Source: an uncultured Lachnospiraceae bacterium (GTDB lineage: Bacteria; Bacillota; Clostridia; Lachnospirales; Lachnospiraceae). Taken from it: a stretch of 46,023 nt of DNA. Where the stretch lies: contig CAIFEV010000014.1 of assembly GCA_903789615.1 (NCBI GenBank), forward strand, positions 1 through 46,023, read 5' to 3'. The translations under genes were made by a program, and so were the position numbers. This document shows, one piece after another, positions 28,784-36,378 of this stretch; within the stretch, counting starts at the first letter, position 1, and each line of letters begins with the position of its first letter. A model generated the notes under the pieces. The model ran no database searches. It worked only from the letters and a program-made list of their open reading frames with translations, and was not told the origin of the DNA.

Positions 28784-30351
28784 GTGTCACTTCTTTCCGG
28801 CTGCCGCCTGCGTCTTCCCCGCCGCCCGCTCTCTGTCTTCTGCGGGAGTGCCGGCGCGGGTCCTGTCCTCTTTTTCTTCAGATCAATGTGCATCGTGGTG
28901 CTCTGGCCTTCCACGCTCTCCGCCCAGATCTTGCCGCCGTGATCGGTGATGATCTTGCGCACGATGGCGAGCCCTATGCCGCTGCCGCCCGTCTGGGAGT
29001 TCCTGGCCCGGTCCGTGCGGTAGAAACGGTCAAAAATCTTCGGAAGATCCGACGCCGCGATGCCCTTGCCGTTGTCGGCTATGGCGATGTGGGCGTATTC
29101 GCCCTCATCGTATATATCAATACGGATCCGCCCGGGTCTCCCCGGCTCCATATATTTCACCGAATTGCTGATGATGTTGTTGACAACCCGCTTCAGCTGT
29201 TCCGGGTCTGCCGTGATGATCATGTCATCATCCGGGTGATACTGATAGTCAAGCCGGATGTTCTGGGCATCCAGGTCAAGTGACAGCTCGCTGACACAGT
29301 CGTTGAAATACGAGCGCACCGAGAGGTCCGTGAAATTGTACGGAATGCGGTTCGTGTCCAGCCTCGAGTACAGCGTCAGCTCGTTGATCAGCCGGTCCAT
29401 ATTCTGTGTCTTGTTGCAGATCGTCAGGATATACTTCTGCTGCTTCTCCGGCGTCTTCGCCACGCCGTCACGCAGCCCCTCCGCGTAGCCCCGGATCGAC
29501 GCCAGCGGCGTCTTCAGGTCGTGGGAGATATTGCGGATCAGTTCCTTCTCCTCAGCGTCATTTTTCAGACGTTCGTCGGCCGACTCCTTCAGCCTCCTGC
29601 GCATATCCTCGAAATCCGCCATAACCTCGGAGAACTCGTCCTTCCCACCCGACGGGATCTCAAAATCCAGATTGCCGTCGCGCACGTTGTTGGCCACGAG
29701 TTTCAGTCTGTCCAGGGGAATGATGATGGAAAGATAAAGCCAGTAATCCAGAATAAAACTGGTGAAAATGAGAACCGCCAGAACAATCAGCAGCGCCTCC
29801 GTGAGCATGCCGCGGATCCGCGGGAGCACCTCCTGCGTGGACGTGAGCAGAAAAATCATTCCGCCCGTCCCGTCTGAAGTGACAAAGGGCACCGCACGGA
29901 TGATCGTCGGATATTCGCCGTACAGATAGTACCCGGCGCCCTCGTCCCGCTGCAGTGCCCTGACGTCCGGTATCGTTGAAAAAATATCCGAGAGCGTGCG
30001 CTCCGAGTTGGAATAAATCTGCCGGCCGCCCGCATAGACAATCGCGGAAGAAAGCCTCTCCTTCAGGCTGTTTCCGAGTACCTCAAGACTGTCCGGGTCC
30101 GTGAAACTGTCCGGGTTCTCTTTTGCCTGTTCGTCGACGATTCTGTAGACACTCTGCGAAATCTCCGAGAGAAGATTCATCGGAGAAACCAGGCTGTTCA
30201 GATTCAGATCTTCCTCAATATCGTACAGTTTCCTGAGCTTCTGGCTCTGAACGTGAAACGCAAAGTTGACCGAAGCCGCCCCCAGGACGACCGGGAGCAG
30301 TACCATAACAACAAATGTCAGATGTAGTTTCGTCCGGATCTTCATAGGCAC
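28780..30351 (-). CDS. Membrane sensor histidine kinase
   Basis: A 523-residue sensor kinase. Transmembrane segments lie at about 10-32 and 184-207 and enclose an extracellular sensing region of about 150 residues. A HAMP-like linker (about 208-262) follows, then the dimerisation/phosphoacceptor region with His277 in NISHDLKTPLASIRGY. The ATPase has the N box NNIISNS (about 391), G1 DNGKG (about 426) and G2 GGSGIGLAI (about 455). The C-terminal about 30 residues are Pro/Arg-rich and strongly basic (RRGRRRR), which is unusual. The start is GTG at 30351 with GGAAG six bases upstream; an ATG two codons later is possible. It lies 15 bases after murA and is probably cotranscribed with it. The signal is unknown. 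Confidence 0.93.
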   Translation of the reverse strand: MPMKIRTKLHLTFVVMVLLPVVLGAASVNFAFHVQSQKLRKLYDIEEDLNLNSLVSPMNLLSEISQSVYRIVDEQAKENPDSFTDPDSLEVLGNSLKERLSSAIVYAGGRQIYSNSERTLSDIFSTIPDVRALQRDEGAGYYLYGEYPTIIRAVPFVTSDGTGGMIFLLTSTQEVLPRIRGMLTEALLIVLAVLIFTSFILDYWLYLSIIIPLDRLKLVANNVRDGNLDFEIPSGGKDEFSEVMADFEDMRRRLKESADERLKNDAEEKELIRNISHDLKTPLASIRGYAEGLRDGVAKTPEKQQKYILTICNKTQNMDRLINELTLYSRLDTNRIPYNFTDLSVRSYFNDCVSELSLDLDAQNIRLDYQYHPDDDMIITADPEQLKRVVNNIISNSVKYMEPGRPGRIRIDIYDEGEYAHIAIADNGKGIAASDLPKIFDRFYRTDRARNSQTGGSGIGLAIVRKIITDHGGKIWAESVEGQSTTMHIDLKKKRTGPAPALPQKTESGRRGRRRRQPERSDT

Positions 30352-30366
30352 GCTTCTTCCGCAGAT

Positions 30367-31659
30367 TTACGCGTATCTCAGCTTGAACTTTCTTTCCTTA
30401 TAGTCGTCATCCACCTCTTCGATTTTTGCGCCCAGACCGCGCAGTTTCCCCACGAAATCCTCATACCCTCTCTGAATAAAGTGGATATCTTCAATTTTCG
30501 AGAAGCCGTCCGCGGAAAGCGCCGCCATCACAAGAGCTGCGCCGGCCCGAAGGTCCGGGGCGGCCAGCTGTGCGCCGGTCAGCTGCGAGACACCGGTCAC
30601 GTAAGCCGTATTGCCCTCAACCTGAATATGGGCCCCCATACGGTTTAACTCATCGACATATTTGAAGCGGTTTTCAAAAATACTCTCCGTCACCAGGCTA
30701 GAGCCGTCCGCCAGTGACAGCGCCACGGTGATCTGCGGCTGCATGTCCGTCGGGAAGCCCGGATACGGAAGCGTCTTGACATTGGCCGGGCGAAGCCTTT
30801 CAGCTCCGATCACCCGTACACTCTCGTCATCCTCGATGACTGTGCATCCCATCTCCGCGAGTTTTGCGGAAATGCACTCCAGATGCTTCGGGATCACGTT
30901 GTTCACCGTGACATCGCCGTGCGTGATGGCGGCCCCCGCCATGAACGTCCCGGCTTCAATCTGGTCCGGAATAATCGAGTAGGTTGTCCCGTGCAGTCTT
31001 CTCACGCCGTTGATGCGGATCACATCCGTGCCGGCGCCGCGGATATCCGCGCCCATGGCGTTCAGGAAGTTGGCAACGTCCACGATGTGCGGTTCTTTTG
31101 CGACATTTTCCAGGACGGTGTAGCCGTCCGCCATGCAGGCCGCCAGCATCAGATTGATCGTGGCGCCGACGCTGACCACGTCAAAATAAATGTGGGCGCC
31201 GTGCAGATGTTCCGCCTTCGCGTAAATCATGCCGTGATCCAGATCCACCGATGCGCCCAGAGCCCGGAAGCCCTTGAGGTGCTGGTCGATCGGCCTGCTT
31301 CCGATAGCGCAGCCGCCCGGAAGCGCCACGCTGGCCTCGTGATACTTGCCCAGCAGCGCGCCGAGCAGATAGTACGAAGCGCGGATACGGCGGATATAGT
31401 CGTACTCCACGTCGATATTGGTGATCCCCGTGCCGTTGATCTGCACGGAGTTGCTGTATACATGCTGTACCTTTGCGCCGATTCCCTCGATCGCCTGCAG
31501 CATCACGCCGGTGTCGCGGACATTCGGGACGTTGTCGATGGAAACCGTCGAGTCCGCCATAATGGCACCCGCCAGAATTCCCAGCGCCGCGTTCTTTGCT
31601 CCCCCGATTGTAACCATACCTTTAAGCGGCGCGCCGCCTTTAACAATATATGCATCCAT
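30367..31659 (-). CDS. murA: UDP-N-acetylglucosamine 1-carboxyvinyltransferase
   Basis: First committed step of peptidoglycan synthesis: transfers enolpyruvate from PEP to UDP-GlcNAc; cytosolic, target of fosfomycin. At 430 residues it has the catalytic Lys22/Asn23 in IGGAKNAA, the Cys at about 117 in LPGGCAIGSRPID (the residue alkylated by fosfomycin), and the Asp of GFPTDMQPQ. The frame is open for another 34 codons upstream, giving a Cys-rich, non-homologous N-terminus. The upstream ATG overlaps the -10 element at 31752-31757 and would precede the transcription start, so I use the ATG at 31659, which gives MDAYIVKGGAPLKG. The ribosome binding site there is modest (AAAGG 13 bases away). The histidine kinase gene follows after 15 bases. 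Confidence 0.95.
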   Translation of the reverse strand: MDAYIVKGGAPLKGMVTIGGAKNAALGILAGAIMADSTVSIDNVPNVRDTGVMLQAIEGIGAKVQHVYSNSVQINGTGITNIDVEYDYIRRIRASYYLLGALLGKYHEASVALPGGCAIGSRPIDQHLKGFRALGASVDLDHGMIYAKAEHLHGAHIYFDVVSVGATINLMLAACMADGYTVLENVAKEPHIVDVANFLNAMGADIRGAGTDVIRINGVRRLHGTTYSIIPDQIEAGTFMAGAAITHGDVTVNNVIPKHLECISAKLAEMGCTVIEDDESVRVIGAERLRPANVKTLPYPGFPTDMQPQITVALSLADGSSLVTESIFENRFKYVDELNRMGAHIQVEGNTAYVTGVSQLTGAQLAAPDLRAGAALVMAALSADGFSKIEDIHFIQRGYEDFVGKLRGLGAKIEEVDDDYKERKFKLRYA

Positions 31660-31718
31660 AGAACGTATCTGACCTTTTCCGTTTGCAGACGCCGGTAATT
31701 CCGCGCCTTCCCTCTTCT

Positions 31719-31735
31719 GGCAGCCGCATGCTGCC
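31719..31735 (-). other. Small stem-loop at the 5' end of the murA leader
   Basis: GGCAGC (31719-31724) pairs with GCTGCC (31730-31735) around a 5-base loop. It lies about 10 bases after the predicted murA transcription start, in a leader of about 85 bases. It could stabilise the transcript's 5' end; no known riboswitch fold is apparent. Confidence 0.3.
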
Positions 31736-31751
31736 GTTACACAAGCACTAG

Positions 31752-31781
31752 ATTCTACCATATATACGTGCCTGTTGTCAC
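31752..31781 (-). promoter_or_regulatory. Promoter of murA (and the two-component genes)
   Basis: On the minus strand GTGACA (31781-31776), an 18-base spacer and TAGAAT (31757-31752), with TGG directly before the -10 (extended -10). Transcription would start near 31745. This placement argues for the internal murA start codon. Confidence 0.65.
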
Positions 31782-31823
31782 GGAAATCTTAACACAATGT
31801 ACCGGGTCCGTCAAAATCCCTGG

Positions 31824-32405
31824 TCAGCGCCGGGTATCTCTCTTCCGTTTCTTCACCGAAAAGCCGAATGTCCCGAGCCGGCTTCCGAGCGCCCGGTATT
31901 CTCCGTGCGAGTAGCAGACAAGTCCCGAGGCGTTTAGCAGCAGTCTGCCCGACGGGTCCATGCAGCTCTCGTCCGCCTGCACAGAGACGACCTTCGCGAG
32001 GAACAGATCGTGCGACCCCAGATGCTTCACCTCCGTCACCCTGCAGCCGATGTTCACCGGGCTCTCCTCAATGCCGGGGGCGGCGACACCGGGGAGCGCG
32101 CAGCGGTGCAGGCGGCAGCTCTCCCATTTGTCAAGGTCACGCCCGCTCTTCACGCCGCAGAAGTCCGCCGCCCGTACGAGGCGCTCCGTAACCAGATTGA
32201 TGACAAATTCTCCCGACTGCCGGATCAGGTCATACGAAAACCGGGAAGGCCTCACCGAGATTGAAACCATGGCGGGGTCCGAACAGACAGTTCCCACCCA
32301 CGCGATGGTAAGTATATTGTCACGGCCGTCTCTGCCGCGGCAGCTGACCATGACCGCAGGCACCGGATAGAGCATGTTGCCTGGTTTAAAACTGATTTTC
32401 CCCAT
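31824..32405 (-). CDS. Flavin reductase-like / flavoredoxin family protein
   Basis: A 193-residue protein of the FMN-binding split-barrel family (flavin reductase-like domain). The start PGNMLYPVPAVMVSC, then ILTIAWVGTVCSDPAMVSISVRPSRFSYDLI and EFVINLVTERLVRAADFCG are the conserved flavin-binding blocks. Members are flavoredoxins or NAD(P)H:flavin oxidoreductases, often in anaerobes. The C-terminus ends in a short basic tail. It follows the Nudix gene by 4 bases and is surely in the same operon. The partner electron carrier is not visible here. Confidence 0.85.
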   Translation of the reverse strand: MGKISFKPGNMLYPVPAVMVSCRGRDGRDNILTIAWVGTVCSDPAMVSISVRPSRFSYDLIRQSGEFVINLVTERLVRAADFCGVKSGRDLDKWESCRLHRCALPGVAAPGIEESPVNIGCRVTEVKHLGSHDLFLAKVVSVQADESCMDPSGRLLLNASGLVCYSHGEYRALGSRLGTFGFSVKKRKRDTRR

Positions 32406-32409
32406 TTTC

Positions 32410-33126
32410 TCACCTGCCGGCCTTCGCCGCGATCACATCCAGTCCTTCCAGAATCACAGCCCCGTGGTCCGCCGCCAGAAGATCGGTCTTCACCACCCGG
32501 TACTGTCTCTTTTTAAAGAAAGAGTCCGTCCGCTCCGAGATCTCGACTTCCGTGTGCGTCACAACACCGCCGCCGGTTTTGCTCAGCGTCAGTTCCCAGT
32601 TCTGGTATTTTTTTCCGTTCTGCTCTCTTTCCGAGAGCTTTTTTCGCGAGATTAAAAACCATCCCGCGTCCTTCGCGTCGTCTCCGGCCTTCTCCTTCAC
32701 GCTGCCGTCCGGCACCAGGGCGATGTATGCCGTTGTGATGATCCGGGTCCGCGGATCCCGTCCCACCTCGCCGTACGTCTTCATCTGTTCTTCGGCGATT
32801 CCCGTCAGCCCGGTCTCTTCCGCAAGCTCTCTGGCTGCCGCCGTATCAAGATCCTCGCGAAACTCCACAAAGCCGCCCGGAAGCGCCCACCAGCCGATGC
32901 TGGGGTGGTTTTTTCTCTTTATCAGCAGAATCCGGTCAGGAACCGGCTTTCCCGCCGCGATCTGCTCCCCCGGCGCCTCAAAAATCAGATTGTCCACCGT
33001 GCTGCAGGGTGAATCATACTTCTTCGGATCATATGCTTCCAGAAATGCCTGCAGCGTCAGTCCGTCTGCGTTTTTCTCCCCGGTTCCGAGGAATCTGGCG
33101 TTTTCTTCTTTCCGTAAAAATGTCAT
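32410..33126 (-). CDS. Nudix hydrolase
   Basis: A 238-residue Nudix-fold hydrolase. The complete Nudix box begins at GGFVEFRED and includes RELAEETGL, matching Gx5Ex7REUxEExGU, with the Glu residues that bind Mg2+ or Mn2+. Downstream, VGRDPRTRIITTAYIALV resembles ADP-ribose/NAD-type pyrophosphatases and NrtR-like domains. There is no winged-helix tail, so a transcription-factor role is less likely. The N-terminal about 65 residues are less conserved. Substrate could be ADP-ribose, NADH or another nucleoside diphosphate derivative. It is the first gene of a two-gene operon with the flavin reductase-like gene, divergent from the phosphofructokinase. Confidence 0.87.
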   Translation of the reverse strand: MTFLRKEENARFLGTGEKNADGLTLQAFLEAYDPKKYDSPCSTVDNLIFEAPGEQIAAGKPVPDRILLIKRKNHPSIGWWALPGGFVEFREDLDTAAARELAEETGLTGIAEEQMKTYGEVGRDPRTRIITTAYIALVPDGSVKEKAGDDAKDAGWFLISRKKLSEREQNGKKYQNWELTLSKTGGGVVTHTEVEISERTDSFFKKRQYRVVKTDLLAADHGAVILEGLDVIAAKAGR

Positions 33127-33156
33127 GTCGTGTCGGCCTTTCCCTGTTCTGCCATC

Positions 33157-33165
33157 ATAATATCA
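33157..33165 (-). promoter_or_regulatory. Promoter of the Nudix-flavin reductase operon (extended -10)
   Basis: TATTAT at 33162-33157 on the minus strand, directly preceded by TGA. No convincing -35 at 17 bases. Transcription would start near 33150. Confidence 0.45.
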
Positions 33166-33177
33166 TATTCATATTCA

Positions 33178-33206
33178 TTGTACGGCTTTAAAATCTATGC
33201 TAAACT
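33178..33206 (+). promoter_or_regulatory. Promoter of the phosphofructokinase gene
   Basis: TTGTAC (33178-33183), a 17-base spacer and TAAACT (33201-33206), with TGC directly before the -10. Transcription would start near 33213, just before the 34-bp palindrome. Confidence 0.6.
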
Positions 33207-33222
33207 AGAAGAATCAACAGAA

Positions 33223-33256
33223 ATTTCACAGATGTAAATATTTACATCTGTGAAAT
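33223..33256. promoter_or_regulatory. Perfect 34-bp palindrome in the phosphofructokinase leader, candidate operator
   Basis: Bases 33223-33239 are the exact reverse complement of 33240-33256, with no central spacer. The inner core is TGTAAATATTTACA and the outer arms are TTTCACA/TGTGAAA. It lies about +10 to +44 from the predicted start, so it could be the operator of a dimeric repressor that blocks elongation or promoter clearance. It could also fold in RNA as a 15-bp hairpin. No T tract follows, so it is not a terminator. The core is similar in shape to catabolite-responsive (cre) sites but lacks their central CG. Confidence 0.7.
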
Positions 33257-33302
33257 CTGCCAAAAATCATAGAAATCAGAGGGTTAAGGAGGAATCAACC
33301 GT

Positions 33303-34538
33303 ATGGAAGGAAACGTAATTGTCGGACAGTCCGGCGGCCCCACGTCTGTCATTAACGCCAGCCTCGCCGGTGTCTTCAAGACAGCCAAAGACCGGGGTGC
33401 AAAGAACGTCTACGGCATGATGCACGGAATCAAGGGCCTGATTGACGGGCAGTATGTCCGCCTGGAAGACAAGATCCGCTCCGATCTGGACATTGACCTG
33501 CTGAAGCGAACACCCTCCTCGTTTCTGGGTTCCTGCCGCTTCAAACTCCCGGAGATCCGGGAAAACGAGGACCTGTACAAAAAGATCTTCAAACGCCTCA
33601 CCGATCTGGACGTGAAGTATTTCTTCTACATCGGCGGCAATGACTCGATGGATACCATCAAGAAGCTCTCTGATTACGGCATTTTCATCAACAGTGACAT
33701 CCGCTTCATCGGCGTTCCCAAAACCATCGACAATGACCTGGCCGTGACCGACCACACGCCGGGGTACGGAAGCGCCGCCAAGTTCATCGCCTCCACCATG
33801 AAGGAGATCATCCGCGACGGCCTCGTTTACGACTATCCGACCATCTCCATCGTGGAGATCATGGGCCGCAACGCCGGCTGGCTCACCGCCGCTGCCGCTC
33901 TGGCAAAGGGTGAGGACTGCGAGGGGGTAGATCTGATTTATCTGCCGGAGAAGACATTTGACATCGATCACTTCATGGAGCGCATCCATGATCTGACGAG
34001 CCAGAACCGCTCGCTTGTCATCGCGCTCTCCGAAGGTATCAAAGTAGCCGACGGGCGCTATGTCTTCGAGCTGGCCGATCACGTCGAGATGGTCGACGCC
34101 TTCGGGCACAAGCTGCTCTCCGGCTCGGCCAAGTTCCTGGCCGACAAGATCGCCGCCGAGTACGGCATCCGCACCCGCTCCATCGAATTCTCGACACTGC
34201 AGCGCTGCGCCGCCCACATGGCATCCCGCGTGGACATCACAGAAGCTTTCAACGTCGGCGGCTCCGCCGTTAAGGAAGCGTTCGGAGGCGAGACGGGAAA
34301 AGTTATCGTGCTCAAGCGCATCAGCGATGACCCGTACATGTGCATCACCGAGGCATGCGACGTGCACAAAATCGCCAATATCGAGAAAAAAGTGCCGGCA
34401 GACTGGATAACGGACGACGACTACGTGACCCAGGACATGATAAATTACATCCACCCGCTGATCCAGCAGGAACTCCCGCCAATGATGGTGGACGGCCTGC
34501 CCCGCCACCTGAACCTCTCCCGCTGCCCGCAGGACTGA
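33303..34538 (+). CDS. 6-phosphofructokinase, probably pyrophosphate-dependent
   Basis: Glycolytic enzyme of 411 residues that phosphorylates fructose 6-phosphate. The start is IVGQSGGPTSVINASLAG. The phosphate-donor site reads GGND (111-114), and the following motif is PKTIDND (139-145), where ATP enzymes have a Gly before TIDND. An Asp after the GGN, together with the Lys of PKTIDND, are the marks of pyrophosphate-dependent PFKs, since they block ATP binding. Asp143 would be the catalytic base and MGRNAGW the substrate loop. AAGGAGG precedes the ATG. The gene is preceded by its own promoter and the palindrome. It ends 3 bases from the convergent putP stop with no terminator between. Confidence 0.9.
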   Translation: MEGNVIVGQSGGPTSVINASLAGVFKTAKDRGAKNVYGMMHGIKGLIDGQYVRLEDKIRSDLDIDLLKRTPSSFLGSCRFKLPEIRENEDLYKKIFKRLTDLDVKYFFYIGGNDSMDTIKKLSDYGIFINSDIRFIGVPKTIDNDLAVTDHTPGYGSAAKFIASTMKEIIRDGLVYDYPTISIVEIMGRNAGWLTAAAALAKGEDCEGVDLIYLPEKTFDIDHFMERIHDLTSQNRSLVIALSEGIKVADGRYVFELADHVEMVDAFGHKLLSGSAKFLADKIAAEYGIRTRSIEFSTLQRCAAHMASRVDITEAFNVGGSAVKEAFGGETGKVIVLKRISDDPYMCITEACDVHKIANIEKKVPADWITDDDYVTQDMINYIHPLIQQELPPMMVDGLPRHLNLSRCPQD

Positions 34539-34541
34539 GAC

Positions 34542-36065
34542 TTATTTCACACTGTCAAAAGTTTCCGTAATTTCTTTTCCCGGCGCCGCCGTGACAAGAC
34601 TTACCGCCACATTGACCGCGAGGGCGATGAGAAAGGCCGGCAGCAGCTCGTAGATGTTCCAGATGCCGCCCAGCGGCCGCACGGCGAACTTCCAGATGAA
34701 GACCATCAGACCGCCGGCAAGAATTCCCGCCAGCGCGCCGGCGCCGTTGGAGCGCCTCCAGTACAGGGCGAGCAGAACGACCGGTCCGAAGGCCGCGCCG
34801 AAGCCGGCCCAGGCAAAGGACACGATACTAAATACCGAGCTGTCCGGATTCCAGGCAAGGAAGATGGCGATAAGCGAGATGAGGAAGAGCGTAATCCGGG
34901 AAATCAGAAGCGTCTTCTTCTCCGACATCTCCCGGTGGAAGAACCGGGTAAGGATATCATTGGATACCGAGGACGAGGCGGCCAGGAGCTGGGAGTCCGA
35001 GGTGGACATGGTGGACGCCAGGATGCCGGAGAGCACGACGCCGGCGACCATTGCGGCAAAAATCCCGTGCTGCGCCAGATTTCCGGTGATCTCCACAATG
35101 ACCGTCTCGGACGCCGCCCCGGAAAGCGGAGCGATCAGGCCGTTTCGGGTCATGCCAAGACCCGCCACGCCGATTGCCGCCGCTATTCCCATCGCAAGAA
35201 GCGCCCAAACGGACGCTACCCGGCGGGAAACGGAAAGTTTCTTCTCATCTTCAATCGCCATGAACCGCAGCAGAATATGCGGCATGCCGAAATATCCGAG
35301 TCCCCAGGCAAGCGTCGAGACGATCGTCAGAAGACTGTATGGTTTTGCGCCGCCGGTGACGGGATCATAGCTCTGCGTGAGCGACAGATACCCCGGGAGT
35401 GCCCTGACGCCGTCTGCCGCCGCCGCGGCGCCGCCCGCCTGATTCAGCGCGAACAGCAGAACGATGATCAGCGCTGCGGTCATGATCATGCTCTGGATCA
35501 GGTCCGTCAGGGACGCGGCGAGGAATCCTCCCGTCGAAGTGTAAAAGATGATGACTGCGGCGGAAACCACCATGGCCGCGTAGTAATTCACCCCGAAGAG
35601 CGACGAAAACAGCTTGCCGCAGGCTGCAAAACCGGAAGCGGTGTACGGGACAAAAAACACAATGATAATCAGCGCGCCGGCCAGTGTCAGAAGGTTCTTC
35701 CGGTCATCATAGCGCTTTGAAAAAAACTCCGGGACCGTGATCGCGCCGAGTTTTTCCGTGTAGCGGCGAAGCTTTCTGGCGACGATGAGCCAGTTCAGGT
35801 ATGTTCCGGCCGCAAGACCGATCGCCGTCCATCCGACATCCGCCAGTCCCGACAGATATGCCAGCCCCGGAAGCCCCATCAGCAGGTAGCTGCTCATGTC
35901 GGAAGCCTCCGCGCTCATCGCCGTGACAAGCGGTCCGAGCTTCCGGCCGCCCAGATAAAAGTCACCCGCCGTCTTGTTGCGGTCCGCCACCTTGACGCCG
36001 ATCCACATCATGCCGGCCAGATATACGACCATCACAATCAGAATCCCGATCTGAGCTGTAGTCAT
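34542..36065 (-). CDS. putP: Sodium/proline symporter
   Basis: A 507-residue member of the solute:sodium symporter family (LeuT fold) with about 13 hydrophobic segments. Typical family blocks are FYLGGRKLGPLVTAMSAEASDMSSYLLMGLPG near the N-terminus, the TVPEFFSKRY loop, GYFGMPHILLRFMAI, and ILASTMSTSDSQLLAASSSVSNDI, which holds the second sodium-site Ser/Thr residues. This agrees with PutP, which imports proline with Na+. Related transporters for other amino acids cannot be excluded. It is the last gene of the mtnN operon, 26 bases after the small gene, and it meets the phosphofructokinase gene head-on. Confidence 0.9.
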   Translation of the reverse strand: MTTAQIGILIVMVVYLAGMMWIGVKVADRNKTAGDFYLGGRKLGPLVTAMSAEASDMSSYLLMGLPGLAYLSGLADVGWTAIGLAAGTYLNWLIVARKLRRYTEKLGAITVPEFFSKRYDDRKNLLTLAGALIIIVFFVPYTASGFAACGKLFSSLFGVNYYAAMVVSAAVIIFYTSTGGFLAASLTDLIQSMIMTAALIIVLLFALNQAGGAAAAADGVRALPGYLSLTQSYDPVTGGAKPYSLLTIVSTLAWGLGYFGMPHILLRFMAIEDEKKLSVSRRVASVWALLAMGIAAAIGVAGLGMTRNGLIAPLSGAASETVIVEITGNLAQHGIFAAMVAGVVLSGILASTMSTSDSQLLAASSSVSNDILTRFFHREMSEKKTLLISRITLFLISLIAIFLAWNPDSSVFSIVSFAWAGFGAAFGPVVLLALYWRRSNGAGALAGILAGGLMVFIWKFAVRPLGGIWNIYELLPAFLIALAVNVAVSLVTAAPGKEITETFDSVK

Positions 36066-36091
36066 GAAATACTTTCTCCCCTCAAAAACCT

Positions 36092-36364
36092 TCAGTCTTC
36101 TTCTATCACCTGCACGTCCAGGAACCGAAACGGGATTTCCTCCACGAAATTGTCCTGACTGAACCGGACATGCGACGTTGTCTGGAAATCCCGGATGTTG
36201 CTGTCCAGCCAGATCGGCTCAGACAGATCAAACTCCCGGCAGGCCTCCGTGATCCCGGCGAAAATCTTCTTCGTACGGTTTGTACTGCTGTCCCCGTCTT
36301 CATAGACGTACTCGCCGACCGTGTGCCGGCCCTGGTCGATCATCCTGCACCAAAGACGAAACAT
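36092..36364 (-). CDS. Small conserved-looking protein of unknown function
   Basis: A 90-residue acidic protein without signal peptide or membrane segment. It contains paired aromatic and charged segments (FRLWCRMIDQGRHTVGEYVYED, then CREFDLSEPIWLDSNIRDF) and ends in FRFLDVQVIEED. AAAGGAG lies six bases before its ATG. It lies 14 bases after mtnN and 26 before putP, so it is an operon member and likely expressed. I recall similar short hypothetical proteins in Clostridia but assign no function. Confidence 0.75.
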   Translation of the reverse strand: MFRLWCRMIDQGRHTVGEYVYEDGDSSTNRTKKIFAGITEACREFDLSEPIWLDSNIRDFQTTSHVRFSQDNFVEEIPFRFLDVQVIEED

Positions 36365-36378
36365 CCCTCTGTTCTCCT

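Noticed and set aside
31660-31761. Cys-containing 34-residue N-terminal extension of MurA
   Set aside because: The upstream ATG overlaps the promoter -10 element, so the extension would not be transcribed; MurA homology begins at the internal start.
33223-33256. Reading the 34-bp palindrome as a terminator
   Set aside because: No T tract follows on either strand and it lies inside the leader of an expressed gene.
33276-34508. 410-residue open frame on the minus strand opposite the phosphofructokinase gene
   Set aside because: It is the exact antisense shadow of a well-supported gene in GC-rich DNA, has no recognisable domain, and its start lies at the end of the other gene without a ribosome binding site.
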